Shown piece by piece: positions 6,954 to 13,617 of a DNA stretch of 15,017 bases. The notes below the pieces were generated by a model, which was not told where the DNA came from, made no database searches, and saw only the letters and a program-made list of their open reading frames with translations. Origin of the DNA: Oscillibacter sp. Lineage in GTDB: Bacteria > Bacillota > Clostridia > Oscillospirales > Oscillospiraceae. Within the stretch, counting starts at the first letter, position 1, and each line of letters begins with the position of its first letter. Position numbers and translations under genes: made by a program. Location of the stretch: the NCBI GenBank assembly GCA_024404295.1, contig JAKSQE010000013.1:1-15017 (forward strand), given 5' to 3'.

Positions 6954-7751
6954 TTACACATAGCGTTTCACCGTAATAGCAGTGCGTCCCTTTTTCGTCA
7001 GACCGCCCACTTCGGTAAGTTCAAATTTTCCAAAACCGCGAGCTGACACCGTATCTCCCGCCGCCAGCAACTTATCCGATTTCGTACATTCCCGCCAGTT
7101 TACCTGCACACGTCCGGAAGCGATCAAATCCGCAGCCTTTCCACGAGCCATGCGAAACCCGGTAGAACAGACCGCATCCAGGCGCAAAGAAGATACCGTG
7201 TCCCGGATCTCCTGCACCGCTGCCACAGGAATGTGAATGTGGTTCGGTTCAATCGCAGACACCGACAGTTTTGCCCGGCCGGCACCGTTCCAGCTCTGCA
7301 GCAGAAAGTCAGCCACACTGTCAGAAACCACCAGATCCGCGCTGTCTGCACTCACCAGAATGTCTCCCAGCTTTTCTCGCACAATGCCCATACCCATTAG
7401 ACTTCCCAAAAAGTCCCGATGGGTCAGTTTTTCTTCCTCGCGAAACGAAGCGCGCAGCACTTTCAGTGGGCATTCTTCTGTAGCCGACTCCGCTTCCAAC
7501 CAGTCTGGCAGGAAAAAAGCCATGGTACGTTCGGCACCTTCATAGCCGCCCCAAAACAGATATGCTGTTTCCGGTATCCCTGCAAGGCGAAGCAGATCTT
7601 TCGTTTGCACCTGTTGCTGCGGGCTTAAAAAGTCCGTTGCAACAGGAATATTTCTGCTCTGTGCCTGCTGTGCCCGATCCAGTACGTGTGCCAACAAGAT
7701 ACGATCATCGCCTAAAGCTCCGATGCGATCCAACAGTCCCGTTTTATCCAT
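6954..7751 (-). CDS. ylmH: YlmH family S4-domain RNA-binding protein
   Basis: 265 residues, typical for YlmH. The block LTHRDFLGSLMGMGIVREKLGDILV (109-133) is the family hallmark, and a C-terminal S4 RNA-binding domain spans about 188-240 (LRLDAV, MARGKAADLI, GRVQVNW). YlmH was first noted in the Gram-positive ftsZ-divIVA region. In B. subtilis it has been reported to bind large ribosomal subunits carrying stalled peptidyl-tRNA in ribosome quality control. Here it lies away from division genes, inside an ABC exporter operon. The start at 7751 is chosen because AGGAG lies 8 nt upstream and it gives an ATGGATAA junction: the exporter stop lies inside the first codons of ylmH, so translation is probably coupled. 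An upstream in-frame ATG at 7793 would add 14 residues inside the exporter gene and is less likely. Confidence 0.93.
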   Translation of the reverse strand: MDKTGLLDRIGALGDDRILLAHVLDRAQQAQSRNIPVATDFLSPQQQVQTKDLLRLAGIPETAYLFWGGYEGAERTMAFFLPDWLEAESATEECPLKVLRASFREEEKLTHRDFLGSLMGMGIVREKLGDILVSADSADLVVSDSVADFLLQSWNGAGRAKLSVSAIEPNHIHIPVAAVQEIRDTVSSLRLDAVCSTGFRMARGKAADLIASGRVQVNWRECTKSDKLLAAGDTVSARGFGKFELTEVGGLTKKGRTAITVKRYV

Positions 7752-9495
7752 GGCGAAGCTCCTGCGTCTGCACCAGAGCAGCGTATGCGCCATTCTTCGC
7801 CATTAACTCATCATGGCTGCCCAATTCCACAATGCGGCCATCTTCCACCACAGCGATGCGATCTGCATTGCGGACTGTGGAAAGGCGGTGCGCAATGATC
7901 AATGTAGTCCTGCCCTGAGATAGTTTTTCAAAGGTTTTTTGCAGTTTTGCTTCCGTCACGCTGTCCAGAGCGGAAGTTGCCTCGTCCAGAATCAAAACCG
8001 GCGGATTCTTCAGAAAAATGCGGGCAATCGAAATTCGCTGTTTTTGTCCTCCGGAGAGCAGCGTTCCCCGCTCACCCACATAGGTATTGAAGCCGTCCGG
8101 CATGGCAACGATATCGTCGTAGATCTCTGCCAGCTTGGCAGCTCGAGCCACTTCGTCCTCCGTGGCGCCGGGCTTTCCGTATCGTATATTCTCCAAAACG
8201 CTGGCAGCAAACAAAAACACTTCCTGCTGCACTACGCCCACATTCTGACGCAGAGACTGCTGGGTAACTGTGCGCACATCCTGTCCATCCAGACAGATGG
8301 CACCATCGGTCACGTCATAGAATCTGGGGATCAACTGGCACAATGTAGATTTGCCGCCACCGGAGGGACCTACCACTGCTATGGTCTCACCCGGCCGGAT
8401 ATGGAGATCCACATCATGCAAGACGGCCAGATCGGTGTTATACGCGAAGCTCACATGATCCACGTCGATCTTACCTGTGACCTTCTCCAGTTTCTTGGCA
8501 TCGGGCGCATCTTTCATCGCAGGTTCCTGCCGCATCACCTCAATGCACCGGCTCAGGCCGGCCGTACCATTGGCCAGCATCTCCGCAAAGTTTGAAAGTT
8601 TACGAACCGGGTTTACAAACGTAGTGATATAAAGGCTGAATGTGATCAGATCTACGGTGTTCATCTTCTCCCGCATGACCAAATAACCGCCAACAGCAAT
8701 TACAGCAGCGGAGAGAATGCAAAGGAAAAACTCCATCACCGCATTAAATCGGCCCATCGCCTTGTGGAATTCTCTCTTTGAGGTTTTATAAGTGTTATTG
8801 GATGCGTTGAATTTTTTCAATTCCGCATCCTCGTTGGCAAATGCCTTGGCCGTCCGGATACCGGACAATCCGGATTCAATATCTGCATTGATTACGGCGG
8901 TCTTCTGCTTGACCCGTACGGAAGCCTCGCTCATCGACTTTCTGCACGCCCACACAACTGCAAAAAAGATGGGCAGGATGCAGGCAATCACCAGAGCCAA
9001 ACGCCATTGAATGGTAAACATGACAATCAAAGAGCCGACAATGGTGACGCCGGAGATAAAAATATCTTCCGGGCCGTGATGTGCCAGTTCCGTAATGTCA
9101 AACAAATCCGAAGTCAGACGGCTCATCAGTTGACCCGTTCGATTGCGGTCGTAATAATCAAAGCTCAGTTCCTGCATGTGACCGAACAGGTCGCGGCGAA
9201 TGTCCGCCTCCACCAGAATGCCAAAGGTGTGTCCCCAGTAGGCGATGATATATGTCAGCACCGCTCTCACCGCATAGGCTGCGAAGACCACCGCCATCAC
9301 CGCGAAAAAGGCCCGGTAAGCACTTTGCGGCAGCAGTTCATACATGCACCAGCGTGATACATACGGGAATGCCAGATCAATCGCGGCAATGCCCAATGCG
9401 CAGATCATATCTGCCGCAAACAGCCGCCGATGCGGTCTAAAATAAGACAAGAATATCTGTAATGAGGATTTTTTTTGAAAGTCTGCAGTCGTCAT
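7744..9495 (-). CDS. ABC half-transporter, exporter type (membrane domain fused to ATPase)
   Basis: 583 residues with the type I exporter (MsbA/BmrA/LmrA-like) layout. The membrane domain, about 15-310, has six helices and the intracellular loop pattern FDYYDRNRTGQLMSRLTSD at 112-130. The nucleotide-binding domain has Walker A GPSGGGKST (376-384), signature LSGGQ (480-484), Walker B VLILDE (500-505) with catalytic Glu505, and switch His536. All catalytic residues are intact. No second half-transporter is adjacent, so a homodimer is likely. The substrate could be a drug, lipid or peptide and cannot be told from sequence; no peptidase C39 domain is present, which argues against bacteriocin processing. 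AGAGGAG lies 11 nt before the ATG, with two out-of-frame ATGs between. A strong promoter lies at 9530-9558. It leads the operon with ylmH and the DUF896 gene. Confidence 0.93.
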   Translation of the reverse strand: MTTADFQKKSSLQIFLSYFRPHRRLFAADMICALGIAAIDLAFPYVSRWCMYELLPQSAYRAFFAVMAVVFAAYAVRAVLTYIIAYWGHTFGILVEADIRRDLFGHMQELSFDYYDRNRTGQLMSRLTSDLFDITELAHHGPEDIFISGVTIVGSLIVMFTIQWRLALVIACILPIFFAVVWACRKSMSEASVRVKQKTAVINADIESGLSGIRTAKAFANEDAELKKFNASNNTYKTSKREFHKAMGRFNAVMEFFLCILSAAVIAVGGYLVMREKMNTVDLITFSLYITTFVNPVRKLSNFAEMLANGTAGLSRCIEVMRQEPAMKDAPDAKKLEKVTGKIDVDHVSFAYNTDLAVLHDVDLHIRPGETIAVVGPSGGGKSTLCQLIPRFYDVTDGAICLDGQDVRTVTQQSLRQNVGVVQQEVFLFAASVLENIRYGKPGATEDEVARAAKLAEIYDDIVAMPDGFNTYVGERGTLLSGGQKQRISIARIFLKNPPVLILDEATSALDSVTEAKLQKTFEKLSQGRTTLIIAHRLSTVRNADRIAVVEDGRIVELGSHDELMAKNGAYAALVQTQELRHG

Positions 9496-9506
9496 CCGTC
9501 ATCCAT
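9492..9506 (-). other. Four-codon upstream ORF overlapping the ABC exporter start
   Basis: The minus strand reads ATG GAT GAC GGA TGA immediately after the AGAGGAG box, and its TGA overlaps the exporter start as ATGA. A second out-of-frame ATG begins at 9502. The first ATG touches the ribosome binding site, so it is unlikely to be used efficiently. The arrangement could be chance or a weak coupling device. Confidence 0.25.
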
Positions 9507-9529
9507 CTCCTCTTTCTTTTCCGGCACTT

Positions 9530-9558
9530 ATCATAGCATGCTTTTCCAGAATTGGCAA
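9530..9558 (-). promoter_or_regulatory. SigA-type promoter for the ABC exporter-ylmH-DUF896 operon
   Basis: On the minus strand TTGCCA (9553-9558, 5 of 6) and TATGAT (9530-9535, 5 of 6) are separated by 17 nt. The -10 box is about 34 nt upstream of the exporter ATG. Its -35 begins two bases past the foot of the upstream gene's terminator hairpin. Confidence 0.82.
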
Positions 9559-9560
9559 CA

Positions 9561-9595
9561 AAATATCCCCGTATGCATAGCATACAGGGATATTT
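9561..9595 (-). terminator. Terminator hairpin of the zinc-ribbon/SH3b gene
   Basis: A long inverted repeat: 9561-9569 pairs with 9587-9595 and 9571-9576 pairs with 9580-9585, with one C/A mismatch (9570/9586) and a 3-nt loop. It starts 5 nt past the stop at 9601 and its minus-strand foot ends in TTTTGTT. The U run is short, so termination may be incomplete and some readthrough into the exporter operon is possible. Confidence 0.75.
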
Positions 9596-9600
9596 GAGGC

Positions 9601-10500
9601 TTATTTGTTCTGAAGGTATTCACCTTTCATATAGCCGGTAGTCGTTTTACCGCCGGAGGCAATAAAGGTGATCTCATACCAGTCGTCCCCAGCACTTTTC
9701 ACCACTTTGACGTCTGCGCCATTCTTGACAGTTGCCAAAGGCTGATAGCTGGTGCCGGCACCGGAGCGAATATACACACCGGACTCCGCATGAATGACCT
9801 TTGCTGCACCGGCCTTTAAACCTGTGGTCGTCGTTGTATTGGGCACAGAAGGCGTTGTTGTCGTACCGGGTTCCACCGGTGCACTGGTAGCGGAACCTGC
9901 ATTCACCACGCGGACAATGCAGGCGCGGGACTGCCCGTCCCATGTTGCACTGATCTCGCACATGCCGTTCTTCATCGGTGTCACGGTTCCGTTGTCGGAG
10001 ACTGTTGCGACCGCTTCATTACTGGAAGTCCAGGTAACTCCCGTTGTTACACCACTCAAGACTAACCGGAACGTCTCTCCACCGGAAAGTGTCATGTCCT
10101 CCCGATTTAGCTTCGCGTCGCTGTTTGCGGGAGACTGGTTATCCGGTGTAACCTCGCCAGACGGATCTTCGGGGTCTTCAACCGGTTCTTCTGTAATTAC
10201 AGGTTCCTCGACGTCGCCCGGCACTTCTGTGGGGGCTGCAGGCTCCTCTTGCGTAACAGGTTCTGTCGGAGTGTTTCCGGGCATCCGCATATCTTTCAGC
10301 AGATGGATCAGCAAAACCGCCATGACCGCAATGAGGAAAATCAAAATCAGCGTAATCGGGCTCACACTGGGCTTTGTTCTACGGCCCATGTGACGACCGG
10401 TCTTTTCCTCACGCAGGATCTCCTCTTCCTCACAAAAGGGGCAGTATTTATATGTATCAGAATACTTTTCCCCACAATCGGGACAGTATTTCATCGCCAT
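9601..10500 (-). CDS. Membrane-anchored zinc-ribbon, Big2-like and SH3b protein
   Basis: 299 residues. An N-terminal zinc ribbon has Cys6/Cys9 and Cys20/Cys23 (CPDCG then CPFC). After a basic stretch (36-43), one transmembrane helix spans about 49-68. Next come a Pro/Glu-rich spacer (73-128), a bacterial Ig-like (Big2-type) domain around 130-200 (LSGGETFRLVL, VTWTSSNEAVATVSDNGTVT), a Thr/Pro-rich spacer (201-228) and a C-terminal SH3b domain around 233-299 (GVYIRSGAGTSYQPLATVKNG). The predicted topology puts the zinc ribbon in the cytoplasm and the Ig/SH3b part outside, where SH3b domains often bind peptidoglycan. A sensor or wall-anchoring role is inference. GGAGGT lies 6-7 nt before the ATG at 10500; a second in-frame ATG two codons on is less well placed. 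It has its own promoter and terminator, so it is monocistronic. Confidence 0.88.
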   Translation of the reverse strand: MAMKYCPDCGEKYSDTYKYCPFCEEEEILREEKTGRHMGRRTKPSVSPITLILIFLIAVMAVLLIHLLKDMRMPGNTPTEPVTQEEPAAPTEVPGDVEEPVITEEPVEDPEDPSGEVTPDNQSPANSDAKLNREDMTLSGGETFRLVLSGVTTGVTWTSSNEAVATVSDNGTVTPMKNGMCEISATWDGQSRACIVRVVNAGSATSAPVEPGTTTTPSVPNTTTTTGLKAGAAKVIHAESGVYIRSGAGTSYQPLATVKNGADVKVVKSAGDDWYEITFIASGGKTTTGYMKGEYLQNK

Positions 10501-10538
10501 AAGATGACCTCCAGGGTTTTTCTAAAATTGCACTTTAC

Positions 10539-10567
10539 ATAATACTGTTTTTTCACCCATCCGTCAA
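10539..10567 (-). promoter_or_regulatory. SigA-type promoter for the zinc-ribbon/SH3b gene
   Basis: The minus strand has TTGACG (10562-10567, 5 of 6), a 17-nt spacer and TATTAT (10539-10544, 5 of 6), about 39 nt before the start codon. It is one of the closest matches to consensus in the window. Confidence 0.82.
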
Positions 10568-10605
10568 GAGCATTTGTCGATTTTGGCAGATTTTCCTTCT
10601 TCGCC

Positions 10606-10634
10606 TTGCTTTTATGTCGTGAAAAATTTATAAT
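10606..10634 (+). promoter_or_regulatory. SigA-type promoter for uridine kinase
   Basis: A perfect TATAAT (10629-10634) lies 17 nt after TTGCTT (10606-10611), which keeps the TTG of the -35 consensus. It is about 38 nt before the ATG. It is back to back with the minus-strand promoter at 10539-10567, the two -35 boxes being 38 nt apart. Confidence 0.75.
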
Positions 10635-10671
10635 AAGAAAAACAAATAGGCGTAGAGGCCTGGAGGTTTGC

Positions 10672-11289
10672 ATGAGTATTATTCTGATTGGCATTGCCGG
10701 AGGTACCGGTTCCGGAAAAACAACTTTAACTCGCCATCTAAAGGATCATTTTGGTGACGAAGTGACGGTGATCAGCCACGACAACTATTATAAGCGTCAA
10801 GTAGGAAAAACCTATGAAGAACGGGCTCAGGTCAACTATGACCATCCCAACGCATTTGATACCGATCTTTTGATCCAGCATCTCAAACAGTTGAAATCCG
10901 GCCATTCCATCGAATGTCCCGTTTATTCCTATGTGGATCATAACCGCACAGACGAAACGCGGGAAATATTGCCCACGAAGGTCATCATCGTGGAGGGGAT
11001 CCTGATTTTCCAGGACGAAGCTCTGCGTTCTCTCTTTGATATCAAAATCTTTGTGGAAACAGACGCGGATGTACGCATCCTCCGCCGTGCCCTGCGAGAT
11101 GTCGAGGAGCGCGGGCGCACCCTGCAGTCTGTGGTAACACAATACCTCACCACGGTAAAGCCCATGCATGAACAGTATGTAGAGCCCAGCCGCAAATTTG
11201 CAGACATCGTCGTGTTGGATGGCGGTCACAATCTGGTGGCGTTGGAGATGATCATGCAGCGCATTCAAGGGCATATTGATCCGAGATAA
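10672..11289 (+). CDS. udk: Uridine kinase
   Basis: 205 residues, the standard size. The cytoplasmic enzyme phosphorylates uridine (and usually cytidine) to the monophosphate using ATP or GTP in pyrimidine salvage. It shows the P-loop GGTGSGKT (10-17), SHDNYYK (35-41), the substrate loop NYDHPNAFDTDLL (55-67), CPVYSYVDHNRT (82-93), the IIVEGILIF strand, and the family block RRALRDVEERGRTLQSVV (138-155) followed by QYLTTVKPMHEQYVEP. All core motifs are intact. The ATG at 10672 is preferred because GGAGG lies about 5 nt upstream. A longer frame beginning at TTG 10606 would start inside the promoter. The next gene follows 49 nt downstream without a visible terminator, so it may be cotranscribed. 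Confidence 0.95.
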   Translation: MSIILIGIAGGTGSGKTTLTRHLKDHFGDEVTVISHDNYYKRQVGKTYEERAQVNYDHPNAFDTDLLIQHLKQLKSGHSIECPVYSYVDHNRTDETREILPTKVIIVEGILIFQDEALRSLFDIKIFVETDADVRILRRALRDVEERGRTLQSVVTQYLTTVKPMHEQYVEPSRKFADIVVLDGGHNLVALEMIMQRIQGHIDPR

Positions 11290-11338
11290 ACAATCGTTTT
11301 GGAAAGCATATTGTATATTGAAATAGGAGATCGAAATT

Positions 11339-11872
11339 ATGCAATTCTCTGATTATGTTTTTCATTTCACCGGTAAAGGTAATCAAAGCTTTGTCATGAA
11401 GAATTCTGCCGGTGAACCTGTATATGAGGCCGTATGCGAAAAAATAACGCTTTTTAGAGATACCCCCTTCCGGTTTTGCGATCATAGGGCCAAGGAAGAA
11501 ACGCGAAAGATGATCGGACACACTAAGACGACGACCTTGGAATTTGATCACTTCGGAGGAACGCTGGACTCAACCTTTCAGGTCGACCATGTAGACGTTT
11601 GGAACGTCCTTACCGAACAGGGGTACAGTTTCCGTTTTCATTCTCGCGGACTTGTTGCATGCTTCCATGTATTCTGCAACGGAGAAGACGTTGGAACGAT
11701 TGAAACTGCCGGAAGCGGTCTTATCAACCCGAAATATAAGGATAGTCCCCTCGGGAAAATCCCCACAAACGGAATCTTTAAGATCAATTGCGCAGATCAA
11801 AATGTCCCAGGGTTCTTTTTGATCTGTATGGCGATTACCAAAACTGAGTTTTCTTTGAAACATATGGGTTAG
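11339..11872 (+). CDS. Unrecognised soluble protein, possibly tubby C-terminal-like (LURP-one/YxjI-like) fold
   Basis: 177 residues with no transmembrane segment, signal peptide or catalytic motif that I recognise. The N-terminal part alternates beta-type strands with polar turns (SFVMKNSAGEPVYEAV, then ITLFRDTPFRFCDH). The C-terminus ends in a hydrophobic stretch (PGFFLICMAITKTEF, about 156-170). This pattern, a beta barrel enclosing a C-terminal hydrophobic helix, is reminiscent of LURP-one-related/YxjI proteins of the tubby-like superfamily. That is weak inference from pattern, not a confident family match. AGGAGAT stands about 7 nt before the ATG, so expression is plausible. It lies between uridine kinase and the NSS transporter and looks more A/T-rich than either. 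It may share the uridine kinase transcript. Confidence 0.7.
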   Translation: MQFSDYVFHFTGKGNQSFVMKNSAGEPVYEAVCEKITLFRDTPFRFCDHRAKEETRKMIGHTKTTTLEFDHFGGTLDSTFQVDHVDVWNVLTEQGYSFRFHSRGLVACFHVFCNGEDVGTIETAGSGLINPKYKDSPLGKIPTNGIFKINCADQNVPGFFLICMAITKTEFSLKHMG

Positions 11873-12017
11873 ATCTTCCCTCCCCCCATGCGCATGAAAT
11901 TTGTATTTTATACGGTATCGGGATGAATCGATCGTTAGAGTTTGGGAAATCGAAAAAAAGATAAGATATACAGAAAGAACGTATCTCTTACAACGGGTAA
12001 AGAAAGAGGAGTAAACA
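11873..12017. other. 145-nt intergenic region upstream of the NSS transporter
   Basis: It holds a C-rich run at 11879-11887, a short palindrome CATGCGCATG (11887-11896) without a T run, and an A/T-rich purine stretch leading to the AGAGGAG site before the transporter. I see no convincing terminator or consensus promoter, although TTTTATACGG and AAGATAAGATATAC are weak -10-like sequences. Confidence 0.5.
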
Positions 12018-13355
12018 ATGCAAGCAAGAGAGAAACTTGGCAGCAGACTGGGATTTATTCTGTTGTCTGCGGGCTGTGCAATCGGCTGCGGCAACGTGTG
12101 GAAATTCCCCTGGATGGCAGGTCAGTTCGGCGGCGGTGGATTCGTGCTGTTGTACGTCATCTTCCTGCTGCTCTTAGGTCTGCCCGTCATGGTCATGGAG
12201 TTTGCTGTCGGTCGCAAAGCGCAAAAGAGTCCCCTATACATGTACCAAGAAATTGAAAAATCGGGTCAAAAATGGCATCTGCACGGGTATGTGGCGCTTC
12301 TGGGAAATATCGCATTGATGGCCTTCTACACGGTAGTCACCGGCTGGATCATTTACTATTTCGTAAAATTTCTCACCGGCCGGAATCAGGATTTTGGCTT
12401 TGTTTCCATGATTACCAATCCCACAGTGAATGTCACCTACCTGGGCGTGACGGTGGTGGTAGCTTTCATCATCCTGTGCTTCAACCTGCAAGGCGGTCTG
12501 GAGCGCATCACCAAATACATGATGTCTGCGTTGCTGGTGCTGATGTTGGTGCTGGCCATTCACTGCACTACCCTTTCCGGCGCCAAAGAAGGCCTGTCCT
12601 TCTATCTTGTACCCGATTTTTCCAAGATAGACGGCAGCGTGATTGTCGGTGCCATGAATCAAGCATTCTTCACCCTGTCCGTGGGCATGGGTTCCATGGC
12701 TATTTTCGGCAGCTACATTGGCAAAGAACGCTCTCTGATGGGCGAGTCTGTGAATATCATTGCTCTGGACACCTTCGTCGCCCTTATCTCCGGTTTTATC
12801 ATGTTCCCTGCCTGCTACACTTACGGACTGGAAGTGAACGCAGGCCCCAGCCTGTTATTTGACACGATGGCCACTGTGTTCAACCACATGGAAGGCGGTC
12901 GCTGGTGGGGCACTTTGTTCTTTATGTTCATGGTGTTCGCCGCCATGTCCACAGTGTTAGCTGTTTGTGAAAACATTCTGGCCATGCTGCGTGAGATGAC
13001 CGGTTGGAACCGTCCCAAAGGCTGTCTTGTATGCGGGGTCGTTGTTTTCTGTCTGGCGTTGACCACCGCATTGGGTTCCAGTGTTTTATCCTTCCAACCC
13101 TTTGCGGAGGGTACTACATGGCTGGATTTTTGGGATTTCATTGTGTCCAACAATATTCTGCCTCTGGGGTCTTTGGTCTTTGCGCTGTTTTGCTGCAACA
13201 ACTTCGGTTGGGGATGGGACAACTTCATGGAGGAGGCCAATGCAGGAAAAGGACTCAAAATTCACAGTGGGATGAAGATCCTTTTCCGCTTTGTGGTGCC
13301 TGCGGCGATCCTCTTCATCTGGGTGTACGGCATGTGCACTTTCCGGTGGAGATGA
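12018..13355 (+). CDS. Sodium-dependent transporter, NSS/SNF family
   Basis: 445 residues, the bacterial length, with about 11 predicted membrane helices (LeuT/MhsT fold without a twelfth helix). These carriers use Na+ to import amino acids. The TM1-TM2 signature is clear: AGCAIGCGNVWKFPWMAGQFGGGG (18-41), with the unwound Na+/substrate site at AIGCGN, then GLPVMVMEFAVGR (54-66). The TM6 region is NQAFFTLSVGMGSMAIFGSYI (214-234). TM8 carries a Ser-Thr pair (311-312) where LeuT has Thr354/Ser355 of the Na2 site. WKFP resembles MhsT more than LeuT, suggesting hydrophobic or aromatic substrates, which is inference. GAGGAG lies about 7 nt before the ATG. The stop is followed by about 115 nt of untranslated sequence and then a strong terminator. 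Confidence 0.93.
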   Translation: MQAREKLGSRLGFILLSAGCAIGCGNVWKFPWMAGQFGGGGFVLLYVIFLLLLGLPVMVMEFAVGRKAQKSPLYMYQEIEKSGQKWHLHGYVALLGNIALMAFYTVVTGWIIYYFVKFLTGRNQDFGFVSMITNPTVNVTYLGVTVVVAFIILCFNLQGGLERITKYMMSALLVLMLVLAIHCTTLSGAKEGLSFYLVPDFSKIDGSVIVGAMNQAFFTLSVGMGSMAIFGSYIGKERSLMGESVNIIALDTFVALISGFIMFPACYTYGLEVNAGPSLLFDTMATVFNHMEGGRWWGTLFFMFMVFAAMSTVLAVCENILAMLREMTGWNRPKGCLVCGVVVFCLALTTALGSSVLSFQPFAEGTTWLDFWDFIVSNNILPLGSLVFALFCCNNFGWGWDNFMEEANAGKGLKIHSGMKILFRFVVPAAILFIWVYGMCTFRWR

Positions 13356-13469
13356 CCTTGCTCTCCCTGCAATATCCGGCGTGAGATTACTGATATCTTG
13401 ATCTAAAACGGCATCGTCTTTCATCCAATTTCATTAAGACTAACCGCCTATAGGTAAATTGAACTGCCG

Positions 13470-13514
13470 AAACAACCTATCTGCTACAATATTGCAGCAG
13501 ATAGGTTGTTTATT
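13470..13514 (+). terminator. Rho-independent terminator after the NSS transporter
   Basis: A perfect 16-bp stem (13470-13485 with 13496-13511) has a 10-nt loop that itself contains the palindrome CAATATTG. It is followed by TTTATTTC. It lies 115 nt beyond the transporter stop and just before the promoter of the flavoprotein gene, so it separates the two units. Confidence 0.82.
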
Positions 13515-13536
13515 TCTTATGTGATCCGTGCTAAAA

Positions 13537-13565
13537 TTGATACAAAATACGGAGCGCAAAATTAT
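13537..13565 (+). promoter_or_regulatory. Candidate promoter for the flavoprotein-HAD pair
   Basis: TTGATA (13537-13542, 5 of 6) and AATTAT (13560-13565, 4 of 6) are separated by 17 nt and lie about 52 nt before the ATG, directly after the upstream terminator. The -10 is mediocre, but some promoter is needed here. Confidence 0.45.
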
Positions 13566-13617
13566 TAATTCCCTTCCGCTCAAAAAACGGATAAGCCTGT
13601 TTGAATGAGGTATTGTT

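Noticed and set aside
7939..8595. 218-codon open frame on the plus strand
   Set aside because: It lies opposite the ATPase domain of the ABC exporter, whose Walker and signature motifs prove the other strand is coding.
9794..10393. 199-codon open frame on the plus strand
   Set aside because: It is antisense to the zinc-ribbon/Big2/SH3b gene. Its Val/Ser/Gly-rich product mirrors the Thr/Pro/Glu-rich spacers on the coding strand, and there is no convincing ribosome binding site.
10738..11274. 178-codon open frame on the minus strand
   Set aside because: It is antisense to the fully conserved uridine kinase and its product matches no motif I recognise.
11887..11896. Palindrome CATGCGCATG after the unassigned protein
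   Set aside because: It is short, has no loop space for a stable hairpin and no T run follows. There is no evidence that it is an operator or terminator.
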